Assembly (NCBI RefSeq): GCF_016714275.1
Contig: NZ_JADJNP010000004.1
Coordinates: 558,001-622,000, forward strand
DNA length: 64,000 bases
Reading direction: 5' to 3'
From: Tessaracoccus sp.
GTDB lineage: Bacteria; Actinomycetota; Actinomycetes; Propionibacteriales; Propionibacteriaceae
Below, in pieces: positions 24,765 through 33,184 of this stretch. The notes under the pieces are model-generated. The model did not search any database and had not been told where the DNA came from. It saw only the letters and a list, made by a program, of their open reading frames with translations. The position numbers were made by a program, and so were the translations under genes. Every line of letters starts with the position of its first letter. Position 1 is the stretch's first letter.

Positions 24765-25697
24765 ATGAGTCAGGGCTTGCGCGAATACATTGATCAGCTG
24801 ATGTCCGACGGGTTCACCGTCACCGACGTGCATGGCGAGGATCCGTACCTGCTCGATCCCATGGGCAAGGCCGTCGAGACCTGGCGCGACAAGTACCCCT
24901 ACGACGAGCTGCTGAGCAGGGAGGAGTACGAGGTCGAGAAGCGGCAGCTGCAGATCGAGCTGCTGAAGTTCCAGTACTCGACGCAGGACAACGGCGAGAA
25001 GCACATCATCATCTTCGAGGGCCGCGACGCAGCGGGCAAGGGCGGCGCCATCAAGCGATTCACGGAGCACCTCAACCCGCGCACGGCGCGCGTCGTCGCC
25101 CTCGCGGCGCCGACGGAGCGCGAGCGCGGCCAGTGGTACTTCCAGCGCTATATCCAGCATCTGCCCACCAAGGGCGAGATCGTGCTGTTCGACCGCTCCT
25201 GGTACAACCGCGCCGGCGTCGAGCGCGTGATGGGCTTCTGCACGGACGAGGAGTACGAAATCTTCGTCCGCGAGGCACCTCGGTTCGAGGAGATGCTGAT
25301 CGAGTCGGGCATCACCGTCACGAAGTTCTGGTTCTCCGTCACCCAGCGCGAGCAGCGCACCCGGTTCGCCATCCGCCAGATCGACCCGGTGCGTCAGTGG
25401 AAGCTGTCCCCGATGGACCTGGAGTCGCTGGGCCGCTGGGAGGACTACACCGCTGCGAAGAACGCGATGCTCAAGCACACCGACACCGAGCTCGCCCCCT
25501 GGTACCGGATCAAGAGCAACGACAAGAAACGCGCCCGCCTGAACGCCATGCGGCTGTTCCTCGATCTGCACGACTACGACGGCAAGGACCCGTCGGTCAT
25601 CAAGCCGACAGACCCGCTGCTCGTCCAGCGCGGCCGCAAGAACCGCCCCAGCACGCCCGATGTCGAGAAGCTGAGCGAGATCGACGCCGACGACTGA
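24765..25697 (+). CDS. ppk2: Polyphosphate kinase 2 family protein
   Basis: A 310-residue enzyme with Walker A GRDAAGKGG (86-94), Walker B and lid LFDRSWYNRAGVERVMGF (Asp143) and the family sequence IRQIDPVRQWKLSPMD. PPK2 enzymes move phosphate between polyphosphate and nucleotides, usually favouring nucleotide synthesis. The length fits a one-domain class I enzyme. An in-frame GTG two codons upstream is an alternative start. It is separate from the pst/ppk locus, so the cell has both polyphosphate kinase types. Confidence 0.93.
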   Translation: MSQGLREYIDQLMSDGFTVTDVHGEDPYLLDPMGKAVETWRDKYPYDELLSREEYEVEKRQLQIELLKFQYSTQDNGEKHIIIFEGRDAAGKGGAIKRFTEHLNPRTARVVALAAPTERERGQWYFQRYIQHLPTKGEIVLFDRSWYNRAGVERVMGFCTDEEYEIFVREAPRFEEMLIESGITVTKFWFSVTQREQRTRFAIRQIDPVRQWKLSPMDLESLGRWEDYTAAKNAMLKHTDTELAPWYRIKSNDKKRARLNAMRLFLDLHDYDGKDPSVIKPTDPLLVQRGRKNRPSTPDVEKLSEIDADD

Positions 25698-25702
25698 CGC
25701 CC

Positions 25703-26350
25703 TCAGGGGAGGCGGCCGACGGCGACGATCGCATCGGCGAGTGGGCGTAGATCGTTGTTGCGGATGCGCTGAGAGTTCGCCGAGGCGGTGATCCCCTCGC
25801 GCTCGGCGATCTCCTGGTTGTCACGCCCGTCGAGGAGGCCCGCGAGGGTGCGCAGCGGCCCCGGGCGCAGACGCGCGAGGGCGGCATCGAGGAGGCGGAG
25901 CAGGCCGTCGACGGGTGGGGAGCCCTCGGAGTCGCGGACCGCCGTGCGCACGGACTCGTAGCCCGCGCGGGTGGACTGGGTGTGCACCCAGTCGATGGCG
26001 TCGCGGGCGCTCCACCACGCGGTGCCGTCCTGGATGCCCAGGGCGGGGTCGACGGTTGTTACCTCGCCGACCCCGACCCCGAAGCGCAACTCGACAGGTG
26101 AGGTGGCCGCGGCTGCCGCGAGGTGCAGCCTGAGCCAGATCGACGCTGAGAGCGCGCCGCCCAGCGTGGAGTAGACGCCCTGAAGCTCGTCACCGACGGT
26201 AGGCCGTAGCGGGTCGAGCGTCGGCACGCGCGCGTTGACGTCGTCGACCGCACCCAGGAGCGCGCGGTGCAGCCCGCCCCGGTCATGGCTCCGCGAGCCC
26301 ACGACGTCGACGAGCAGCGCGATGACAGATCCGTTCTTCCCCTCGTTCAC
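25703..26350 (-). CDS. SatD-family protein
   Basis: A 215-residue protein beginning with ALLVDVVGSRSHDR and containing RPTVGDELQGVYSTLGGAL and a GVGVGEVT segment, as in the SatD family first described in streptococcal acid-stress loci; the N-terminal half resembles nucleotide-cyclase-like folds. The last 45 residues (GRDNQEIAEREGITASANSQRIRNN) look like a helix-turn-helix. The GTG start is six bases from TAGTCT. Its role is not known; it is divergent from a membrane gene with which it may act. Confidence 0.65.
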   Translation of the reverse strand: MNEGKNGSVIALLVDVVGSRSHDRGGLHRALLGAVDDVNARVPTLDPLRPTVGDELQGVYSTLGGALSASIWLRLHLAAAAATSPVELRFGVGVGEVTTVDPALGIQDGTAWWSARDAIDWVHTQSTRAGYESVRTAVRDSEGSPPVDGLLRLLDAALARLRPGPLRTLAGLLDGRDNQEIAEREGITASANSQRIRNNDLRPLADAIVAVGRLP

Positions 26351-26446
26351 ATGAAGAGACTACCTAAAGAACTCATAAATGTAGATAATTCCTTCAGCTC
26401 GCGAAGGTCGGAGAAAAATGTCGGAGGTCGCGGATAGCGTGGGGGA
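26351..26446. promoter_or_regulatory. Short bidirectional promoter region
   Basis: This AT-rich stretch drives two divergent leaderless genes: TAGTCT (minus, 26357-26362) lies six bases from the SatD-family GTG, and TAGCGT (26435-26440) lies six bases from the membrane-protein ATG. No clear operator is seen. Confidence 0.55.
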
Positions 26447-26848
26447 ATGGAGATGGTTCTAGGCGGCGTCATCGCGGTGGCCTGCGCGGTGGGCGCGATG
26501 CTGGGCAACCCGGTGATCCGAGCGGTGCTGCGGCGGATCGACCCCGCCCAGCCCGACGGCGATGCAGACGTCCGTCGCGCCCGCGAGAACCTGGGCCTGC
26601 TGCAGCAGGAGTTGCCGGGAGGGCGCTGGGTCGGGGTGCTCGAGCGCCTCGCGACGTATGTGTGCATCGTCACGGGCTTCCCGGCGGGGATCGCCGTCGT
26701 GTTGGGCGTGAAGGGACTCGGCCGCTACGCGGAGTTGGCGAGTCCGACGTCGCGCAAGGGGGAGCTTTTCATCATCGGAACGTTCGCCTCGATGATGTGG
26801 GCGGCCGCCTTCGCCGGCCTTGCGCTGCTGGGGTGGCGGCTGTTGTGA
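26447..26848 (+). CDS. Three-pass membrane protein next to the SatD-family gene
   Basis: The 133-residue protein has hydrophobic segments at about 3-22, 70-87 and 107-131, with a charged loop (RRIDPAQPDGDADVRRARENLG) after the first. No enzymatic motif is seen and no family is named with confidence. It is divergent from the SatD-family gene with a shared promoter region, which suggests a two-gene unit. Confidence 0.6.
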   Translation: MEMVLGGVIAVACAVGAMLGNPVIRAVLRRIDPAQPDGDADVRRARENLGLLQQELPGGRWVGVLERLATYVCIVTGFPAGIAVVLGVKGLGRYAELASPTSRKGELFIIGTFASMMWAAAFAGLALLGWRLL

Positions 26849-26851
26849 GCC

Positions 26852-27517
26852 TCAGGCCTCGGCGAGCAGCTGGTACAGCTTCCGCTTGAGGTCGTCCAGC
26901 TCCGCGGTCGCCTTGGTGATGAGTTCGGCGTCACCCGACTGCACGATCGCGCCGACGGCCTGGGCGGCCTGACGCATGCTGTGGGCCAACGCGCGGGCGG
27001 GGTCCTGGTCGTCACCGGCCTGCTCCCACGGTGCGGGTTGGTCGGCGACGGCCGCCGCCTCGGCGCGGCCCGCATCGGTGACCTCGTAGACCTTGCCGCC
27101 GTCGAGGGCGCGGATCAGGCCTTCGTCCTCCAACTGGCTGAGCGCGGGGTAGATCGCGCCCGGGCTGGGCTTCCAGTGGCCATCGGTGCGGGCGGCCAGC
27201 TCCTGGATGATCTGGTAGCCGTTGCGGGGGGTCTCGGCGATCAGCAGCAGGGCCGCGAGCCTGACGTCACCGCGGCGACGCCGCCCGCCACGCCCGGGGC
27301 CGCCGGGGAAGCCGTGACCGAAGCCCGAGCCGAAACCGGCACCGAAGCCGGACATGGGGCCGAAGCCGGGGCCGCCCTCGCGACCGCCGGGTCCGCGGTG
27401 CCCGCGCGGGCCGCCGCGTCGACCCCGGGGGTCGCCGCCATCGGCCTCGGTGAACATCTGCCGCGCGATGTCGCGCATCCGCGGCAGGGGATGTGGGTGG
27501 TGCATGGCGTAGTCCAT
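26852..27517 (-). CDS. PadR-family transcriptional regulator with Gly-rich N-terminus
   Basis: Residues of about 80-150 form the PadR winged helix (VRLAALLLIAETPRNGYQIIQEL ... PSPGAIYPALSQLEDEGLI), followed by a C-terminal helix for dimerisation. The first 80 residues are unusual: a His/Pro-rich start and a Gly/Arg-rich, disordered segment with repeats of GFG. Such extensions occur in some actinobacterial PadR proteins. AGGAGGAG precedes the ATG. A bulged palindrome 70 bases upstream is its likely own operator; no target gene other than itself is adjacent. Confidence 0.88.
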   Translation of the reverse strand: MDYAMHHPHPLPRMRDIARQMFTEADGGDPRGRRGGPRGHRGPGGREGGPGFGPMSGFGAGFGSGFGHGFPGGPGRGGRRRRGDVRLAALLLIAETPRNGYQIIQELAARTDGHWKPSPGAIYPALSQLEDEGLIRALDGGKVYEVTDAGRAEAAAVADQPAPWEQAGDDQDPARALAHSMRQAAQAVGAIVQSGDAELITKATAELDDLKRKLYQLLAEA

Positions 27518-27587
27518 GTCTCCTCCTGGTTGTTGCGCGGCGCCCGTGTGGCGCCGTCGACAACCAGTATGCGCGACCTATCGCGAT

Positions 27588-27610
27588 ATGTCAAAGATAT
27601 ATCTTTACAT
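27588..27610. promoter_or_regulatory. Probable PadR operator
   Basis: The core AAAGATATATCTTT (27593-27606) is a perfect palindrome and is flanked by ATGT and ACAT, giving the ATGT-N-ACAT frame usual for PadR sites, with one extra base on the left. It is the only AT-rich patch in the region and lies upstream of the PadR-family gene, consistent with autorepression. Confidence 0.65.
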
Positions 27611-27632
27611 CTGTCTCTTCAGGCCCTCCACG

Positions 27633-27695
27633 CACAAATCTCTCTATGCGGGCCAACCCATATGAGGGCTGGCTCGACGTATAGAGGGATTTGTG
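27633..27695. terminator. Long hairpin downstream of typA
   Basis: CACAAATCTCTCTAT (27633-27647) pairs with ATAGAGGGATTTGTG (27681-27695) with one G-U pair, and GGCC-GGCT pairing continues inside. It lies 38 bases after the typA stop. Arms share the TCTCTAT / GGCTCG-CGTATAGAG text with the hairpin after pstB. Confidence 0.65.
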
Positions 27696-27732
27696 TACCC
27701 GAAGCCGGGCCGGTGGTGCCGGAGGCGAGCAA

Positions 27733-29595
27733 TCAGGCGCGCTTGGTGCGGTTGCGTTCCTTGGCGCGGTCGTTGGCGTTCAGCAGCGCCTTGCGGATGC
27801 GGACGACCGCAGGCGTCACCTCGAGGCACTCGTCGGCTGCGCAGAACTCGAGCTGCTGCTCCATCGACATCTTCTTCGCCGGGATGAGACGCTCCAGCTC
27901 GTCGCCGGTCGAGGAGCGCACGTTGGTGAGCTTCTTCTCCTTCGACGGGTTGACGTCCATGTCCTCGGCGCGCGGGTTCTCGCCGACGATCATGCCCTCG
28001 TAGACCTCGTCGCCGGGGGAGACGAACAGCGTGCCGCGCTCCTGCAGGTTGAACAGCGCGTAGCCGGTGACGACGCCGGTGCGGTCCGCGACCAGCGAAC
28101 CGGTGGGGCGCGTGCGGAAGTCGCCCGCCCAGGGCGCATAGCCCTCCGAGACATGGTTCATGATGCCGGTGCCGCGGGTCTCGGTCAGGAACTCGGTGCG
28201 GAACCCGATGAGGCCGCGCGCGGGCACGATGAACTCGAGGCGCACCCAGCCGGTGCCATGATTGACCATCTGTTCCATCTGGCCGCGGCGAAGGCCCATG
28301 AGCTGCGTGACGGTGCCGACGTACTCCTCGGGGATGTCGACGGTGAGCCGCTCGACGGGCTCGTGCAGCTTGCCGTCGATGGTGCGCGTAACCACCTGCG
28401 GCTTGCCGACGGTGAGCTCGAAGCTCTCGCGGCGCATCATCTCGACGAGGATCGCGAGCTGCAGCTCGCCGCGGCCCTGCACCTCCCAGGTGTCGGGGCG
28501 CTCGGTGGGCAGCACGCGGATCGACACGTTGCCGACCAGCTCCTGGTCGAGACGCGCCTTCAGCAGACGAGCGGTCAGGTTCTTGCCGGACTTGCCTGCC
28601 AGCGGCGAGGTGTTGATGCCGATCGTCATGGAGATCGATGGCTCGTCGACGTGGATCAGCGGCAGCGGCATCGGGTCCTCGGGGTCCGACAGCGTCTCGC
28701 CGATCATGATCTGCGGGATGCCGGCGATGGCGACGATGTCGCCGGGACGGGCGACGTCGGCTTGGACGCGCTCCAGGGCCTCGGTCATCAGCAGCTCGGT
28801 GAGCTTCACGGTGCTGACGGTGCCGTCGGTCTTGCACCAGGCCACCTGCTGGCCGCGGCGCAGCTCGCCGGCGACGACGCGGCACAGCGCGAGGCGTCCG
28901 AGGTATGGCGACGCGTCGAGGTTGGTGACGTGCGCCTGCAGCGTCGCGCCTTCCTCGTACGAGGGCGCGGGGATGTGCGCGAAGAGCGTGTCGAACAGGG
29001 GCTCGAGGTTCGGGCTGTCGGGCATCTCGCCATCGCCGGGCTGCGTCAGCGACGCGCGCCCGGCCTTCGCGGAGGCGAAGACGATGGGGAAGTCGAGGAC
29101 GTGGGCCGCGTCGTCGTCGAGCAGGTCCATGAACAGGTCGTAGGTCTCCTCGACGACCTCGCTGATGCGGGCATCGGCGCGGTCGACCTTGTTGACGACG
29201 ACGATGATCGGCAGCTGCTTCGCCAGCGCCTTGCGCAGCACGAACCGGGTCTGGGGGAGCGGGCCCTCGGAGGAGTCGATGAGCAGGATCACGCCGTCGA
29301 CCATCTCGAGACCACGTTCGACCTCGCCGCCGAAGTCGGCGTGGCCGGGGGTGTCGATGATGTTGATCGTCACGGTCTCGCCGCTGGGGCGGACGTGCCG
29401 CACCGCGGTGTTCTTCGCGAGGATGGTGATGCCCTTCTCGCGCTCGAGGTCCATGGAGTCCATGACCCGGTTGTTGATGTCCGCGCCCTCCCTGAACGCG
29501 CCGGACTGCCACAGCATGGCGTCGACGAGGGTCGTCTTCCCGTGGTCGACGTGGGCGATGATCGCGACGTTTCGCAGGTCTTGGCGGATGGGCAT
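27733..29595 (-). CDS. typA: Translational GTPase TypA/BipA
   Basis: A 620-residue ribosome-binding GTPase with G1 AHVDHGKTT, G3 DTPGHADFGGEVER, G4 NKVDRADAR and the EF-G-like domains, ending with the TypA-specific C-terminal domain (SPGDEVYEGMIVGENPRAEDM). It helps assemble the large ribosomal subunit under stress. It stands alone on the minus strand. The full-length open frame and motif order leave little doubt. Confidence 0.97.
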   Translation of the reverse strand: MPIRQDLRNVAIIAHVDHGKTTLVDAMLWQSGAFREGADINNRVMDSMDLEREKGITILAKNTAVRHVRPSGETVTINIIDTPGHADFGGEVERGLEMVDGVILLIDSSEGPLPQTRFVLRKALAKQLPIIVVVNKVDRADARISEVVEETYDLFMDLLDDDAAHVLDFPIVFASAKAGRASLTQPGDGEMPDSPNLEPLFDTLFAHIPAPSYEEGATLQAHVTNLDASPYLGRLALCRVVAGELRRGQQVAWCKTDGTVSTVKLTELLMTEALERVQADVARPGDIVAIAGIPQIMIGETLSDPEDPMPLPLIHVDEPSISMTIGINTSPLAGKSGKNLTARLLKARLDQELVGNVSIRVLPTERPDTWEVQGRGELQLAILVEMMRRESFELTVGKPQVVTRTIDGKLHEPVERLTVDIPEEYVGTVTQLMGLRRGQMEQMVNHGTGWVRLEFIVPARGLIGFRTEFLTETRGTGIMNHVSEGYAPWAGDFRTRPTGSLVADRTGVVTGYALFNLQERGTLFVSPGDEVYEGMIVGENPRAEDMDVNPSKEKKLTNVRSSTGDELERLIPAKKMSMEQQLEFCAADECLEVTPAVVRIRKALLNANDRAKERNRTKRA

Positions 29596-29761
29596 GCGCG
29601 GCGGCTCCAGACGGAGTAGACAAAATGGGCCGTCGGAAAGTGTAAGGCGCGCAGGCCCTCAGCCCTAACGGCATGGTCTGAGCCGGCGGGCCGAGGAAGG
29701 GCATACGGTTCCTGCTGCAAGGTGTCAGGCGTCGCCCACCGATGGATCGAGGCTTAGTTCC

Positions 29762-30787
29762 TCACGGGGTAGGCGGGGCCGTCGAGGCGCGGACGGCGAG
29801 GGAGGTGGCCAGACGGATGGGGCCGGCGGTGACCGGACGCGACTGGCTGAGGTCGACGAGCGTGCGCACAGCGGCGGCTCCCATGTCCTCGAGCGGCTGG
29901 TTCACCGTCGTGAGCGGCGGTGTGACGAGCGGGGCGAGCAGCGAGTCGTCGAAGCCGACGACGCTGAGGTCGTCTGGGACGTGGAGGCCTAACTGCCGTG
30001 CCGCCTGGTACACGCCGAGCGCGATGGCGTCGTTAGCCGCGAAGACGGCGGTGGGGCGGACATCCGGGGGGAGTGACAGCAGCTGAAGGCCGGCCCGCAG
30101 ACCCGCCTCGGCCGAGAACTCGTCGCCGACGACCAGCCGTGTGTCGTGGGGGAGGTCGTGCATCATGAGCGCCGAGAGGTAGCCCTGCAGGCGCTCGGCC
30201 GCGGGGACAGATCCCGTGGTGCCGCGCACGAAGCCGATGCGCCGATGGCCGAGCCGGATCAGGTGCTCGGTGGCCTCGACGCCGCCGTTCCAGTTGGTGG
30301 CGCCGATCGAGGTGACGCCGGCGGGCAGCGCGTTGGCCGGGTCGATGGCCACCGTCGCGAGCTGCAGCTCGGCAACCTTCTTCAGCTGGCGCCGCGATAG
30401 CTTGGTGGTCACGACGATCACGCCGAGCCAGCCGCTGCGCTTCACCTGTTCGAACCACGCGTCGCTGAGCGGGTGGGCACCGGCGGGCGGGAGGTCCTCG
30501 GAGTATTGAGTGACCAATCCCACGCCGGCGGCCATGGCGGCCGTCGTCGCGCCGCGCAGGATGTCGAGGGTGTAGGTCGTCGTCATGTTGTCGGCGACGA
30601 GGCCGATGAGCGGCACCGCGGGGCCGGCGCCCACGCCCTGATAGCCGAGCTCGGAGGCGGCCGCCGCCACCCTGTCGCGTGTGGCGGGTGACACGTCGGC
30701 GCGGCCGTTGAGCGCCTTGGACGCCGTGGCGCGGGAGACCCCGGCGAGCCGGGCCACCTCGTCGAGGCGGGGTCGTGTGGTCGACAT
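29762..30787 (-). CDS. LacI-family regulator of the GH3 operon
   Basis: A 341-residue repressor with the helix-turn-helix LDEVARLAGVSRATASKALNG and a sugar-binding effector domain (VIGFDDSLLAPLVTPPLTTV-type ending). It is divergent from the binding protein, permease and GH3 glycosidase genes. A 16-base palindrome with central CG lies just after the expected transcript start of that operon, the usual LacI arrangement. The effector is probably the sugar or oligosaccharide released by the GH3 enzyme. Confidence 0.92.
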   Translation of the reverse strand: MSTTRPRLDEVARLAGVSRATASKALNGRADVSPATRDRVAAAASELGYQGVGAGPAVPLIGLVADNMTTTYTLDILRGATTAAMAAGVGLVTQYSEDLPPAGAHPLSDAWFEQVKRSGWLGVIVVTTKLSRRQLKKVAELQLATVAIDPANALPAGVTSIGATNWNGGVEATEHLIRLGHRRIGFVRGTTGSVPAAERLQGYLSALMMHDLPHDTRLVVGDEFSAEAGLRAGLQLLSLPPDVRPTAVFAANDAIALGVYQAARQLGLHVPDDLSVVGFDDSLLAPLVTPPLTTVNQPLEDMGAAAVRTLVDLSQSRPVTAGPIRLATSLAVRASTAPPTP

Positions 30788-30800
30788 GACATCACCTTAC

Positions 30801-30813
30801 CGAAAAATTTTCG
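30801..30813. promoter_or_regulatory. 13-bp palindrome near the LacI-family gene start
   Basis: CGAAAAATTTTCG is symmetric around a central A and lies 14 bases upstream of the regulator's ATG. It may be an autoregulatory site, though its sequence differs from the 16-bp palindrome on the operon side. Confidence 0.4.
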
Positions 30814-30852
30814 ATCAAGTGCAACAGACAGATAACAAATTGGACGCCAAGG

Positions 30853-30881
30853 TTTGCGATTTACGCGGTGGCGCGTACGAT
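30853..30881 (+). promoter_or_regulatory. Promoter of the GH3 sugar operon
   Basis: TTTGCG (30853-30858), a 17-base spacer and TACGAT (30876-30881) form a plausible vegetative promoter. The 16-bp palindrome begins 13 bases after the -10 box. Confidence 0.5.
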
Positions 30882-30893
30882 ACGAAGCAAATG

Positions 30894-30909
30894 TTGTTTC
30901 GCGAAACAA
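30894..30909. promoter_or_regulatory. LacI-family operator of the GH3 operon
   Basis: TTGTTTCGCGAAACAA is a perfect 16-base palindrome with a central CG, the standard form of LacI-family operators. It lies between the promoter and the ribosome site (GAGGAGG, 30921-30927) of the binding-protein gene, so repression by blocking transcription is expected. Confidence 0.8.
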
Positions 30910-30932
30910 ATCGTGAACATGAGGAGGTTTCA

Positions 30933-32243
30933 ATGAAGAAGCAGATCCTGGCGCTGGCGGCGGCCGGCGCCTTGGCGCTGTCCGCGTGCGGCACCGGAGG
31001 CGGGACGACCCCCGCGCCCACGGAGACCACCGCGGGTGGCGGCTCCCCACAGGAGAACGTGACCGTCACCTGGTGGCACAACTCGAACAGCGACCCCGGC
31101 AAGTCGTACTACGAGCAGGTGGCAAAGGACTTCGAGGCTGACCACCCTGGCGTCACGATCGACATCTCGGCCATGCAGCATGAGGACATGGTCACCAAGC
31201 TCGAGGCTGCCTGGCAGTCCGGCGACGTCCCCGACATCTACATGGAGCGCGGAGGCGGCGAGCTGGCCGACAAGGTGAAGGTCGGCCTCGTCAAGGACCT
31301 CACCGAGAGCTCCGCGGACACGATCGCCAAGCTGGGAGGCTCCGTCTCCGGCTGGCAGGTCGACGGCAAGACCTACTCGCTGCCCTTCTCGCTCGGCGTT
31401 GTGGGCTTCTGGTACAACAAGGACCTCTTCGCCCAGGCCGGCGTCACCGAGGCGCCCGCGACCTGGGACGAGATGTACGTGGCGATCGACAAGCTGAAGG
31501 CCGCGGGCATCGAGCCGATCTCGGTCGGCGCGGGCGACAAGTGGCCCGCCGCGCACTACTGGTACTACTTCGCGCTGCGCGCCTGCTCCGCCGACGTCCT
31601 CGACAAGGCGGTGACCACCCTCGACTTCTCGGATCAGTGCTTCATCGTCGCGGGCGAGCAGTTGGAGAAGCTGGTCGCCGCCGAGCCGTTCAACTCCGGG
31701 TTCCTGACGACCCCCGCCCAGTCCGGCCCGACGTCCGCGTCCGGCCTGCTGGCCACCGGCAAAGTCGCGATGGAGCTGGCCGGGCACTGGGAGCCCGGCG
31801 TCATGCAGGGCCTGACCGAGGACAACAAGGGACTGGGCGAGGCGACCGGCTGGTTCGCGTTCCCGTCGTTCGAGGGCCAACTCGGCGATCCGAGTTCCGC
31901 GCTCGGCGGTGGCGACGCCTGGGGCCTCCCGGCCGACGCGCCTGACGTCGCCGTCGAGTTCGTGAACTATCTGCTCTCCGACGGCGTGCAGAAGGGCTTC
32001 GCGGAGAAGGACATGGGCCTCCCGACGAACCCCACCGCCTCGCAATACGTGTCCGACCCCGCGCTCGCCACGCTGCTGAAGGTGCGCGACGACGCCGCTC
32101 GCGTCCAGCTGTACTTCGACACCGCCTTCGGCACCTCCGTCGGCGGCGCGATGAACGACGCGATCGCGCTGATGTTCGCGGGTCAGGCGAGTCCGCAGGA
32201 CATCGTCACCGCCACGCAGGAAGCCGCTGACGCGGAGAAGTGA
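30933..32243 (+). CDS. Sugar-binding lipoprotein of the GH3 operon
   Basis: A 436-residue CUT1 binding protein with signal LALSAC (Cys19). VTWWHNSNSDPGKSYYEQVAKDFEADHPGV is the usual opening of family 1 sugar-binding proteins, shortened here to its key residues TWWHN and FEADHPGV. The ATG at 30933 has GAGGAGG five bases before it; the frame continues upstream but crosses the promoter. It shares one base with the next start, so is translated with the permease. Substrate is inferred to be a beta-linked oligosaccharide from the GH3 enzyme at the end of the operon. Confidence 0.9.
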   Translation: MKKQILALAAAGALALSACGTGGGTTPAPTETTAGGGSPQENVTVTWWHNSNSDPGKSYYEQVAKDFEADHPGVTIDISAMQHEDMVTKLEAAWQSGDVPDIYMERGGGELADKVKVGLVKDLTESSADTIAKLGGSVSGWQVDGKTYSLPFSLGVVGFWYNKDLFAQAGVTEAPATWDEMYVAIDKLKAAGIEPISVGAGDKWPAAHYWYYFALRACSADVLDKAVTTLDFSDQCFIVAGEQLEKLVAAEPFNSGFLTTPAQSGPTSASGLLATGKVAMELAGHWEPGVMQGLTEDNKGLGEATGWFAFPSFEGQLGDPSSALGGGDAWGLPADAPDVAVEFVNYLLSDGVQKGFAEKDMGLPTNPTASQYVSDPALATLLKVRDDAARVQLYFDTAFGTSVGGAMNDAIALMFAGQASPQDIVTATQEAADAEK

Positions 32244-33184
32244 TGGCTTCATCCACCGTCCAGTCCCGCGGCCACCGGCCGCGGGACTGGCGCATGGCCG
32301 TCGAAGTCGTCGCGTTCACGGCACCGGCGCTGGTCCTCTTCGGGCTCTTCGTCGTGTGGCCGATGGTGCGCGCCGTGCAGTTCTCGCTCTACCGCTGGAA
32401 GGGCTTCGGGCCGCTGGTCGACTTCGTCGGGCTCAAGAACTACGTCTCGGTCCTGACCAACGACGTCTTCCTCGGCGCACTCGGGAACAACCTGTTCATC
32501 GTGGTGGCATCCGTCGTCATCCAGCTGCCGCTGGGGATCGCGGTTGCGCTGCTCCTCAACCAGCGAATCAGATTTCGGGGACTCTTACGCACGGTCGTCT
32601 TCGTCCCCTACGTGCTGGCGGAGGTCATCGCCGGCGTCGTGTGGTTCCAGCTGCTGCAGCCCAAGTACGGAGTCATCGACTCCCTGCTGGCTGCCGTGGG
32701 CATCCAAGGTCCTGCGCAGGGTTTCCTCGGCACGCCTGAGTATGCGTTGTGGACCGTGATGGTGGTGCTGACCTGGAAGTACGTCGGGTTGGCGATCATC
32801 TTGTTCCTCGCGGGGCTGCAGGGCATCCCGCAGGAGCTGGAGGAGGCGGCGCAGATCGACGGCGCGTCCTGGTGGCAGTGCCAATGGCACGTCACCATCC
32901 CGCTGCTGGGACCGACGCTGCGCACCTGGGCCTTCCTCTCCATGGTCGGCTCGCTACAGCTGTTCGACATGGTGTGGATCCTCACGAAGGGCGGCCCGGC
33001 CAACGCGACGGCGACCATGGCCACCTTCCTCATCAACGAGGGCACGAAGCGCTCGAACTACGGGATCGCGGGCGCGGCATCGGTTGTGCTCTTCGTGATC
33101 GCGTTGACGTTCGCGCTCGCCTACCAGCGCTTCGTGCTCAGCCGCGACAACCTCGCGGACTCGCCACGAAAGGTCCGCCGATGA
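32243..33184 (+). CDS. Sugar ABC transporter permease 1 (MalF/UgpA type)
   Basis: A 313-residue permease with six hydrophobic segments and the coupling loop PQELEEAAQIDGASWWQCQWHVTIP. It starts on the last base of the binding-protein stop and overlaps the next permease by four bases (ATGA). The two permeases and the binding protein form one importer, which also lacks an ATPase gene of its own. Confidence 0.92.
   Translation: MASSTVQSRGHRPRDWRMAVEVVAFTAPALVLFGLFVVWPMVRAVQFSLYRWKGFGPLVDFVGLKNYVSVLTNDVFLGALGNNLFIVVASVVIQLPLGIAVALLLNQRIRFRGLLRTVVFVPYVLAEVIAGVVWFQLLQPKYGVIDSLLAAVGIQGPAQGFLGTPEYALWTVMVVLTWKYVGLAIILFLAGLQGIPQELEEAAQIDGASWWQCQWHVTIPLLGPTLRTWAFLSMVGSLQLFDMVWILTKGGPANATATMATFLINEGTKRSNYGIAGAASVVLFVIALTFALAYQRFVLSRDNLADSPRKVRR

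Noticed and set aside
27691..29704. Long open frames overlapping typA on both strands
   Set aside because: typA itself is complete with all GTPase motifs; the others have shadow composition.
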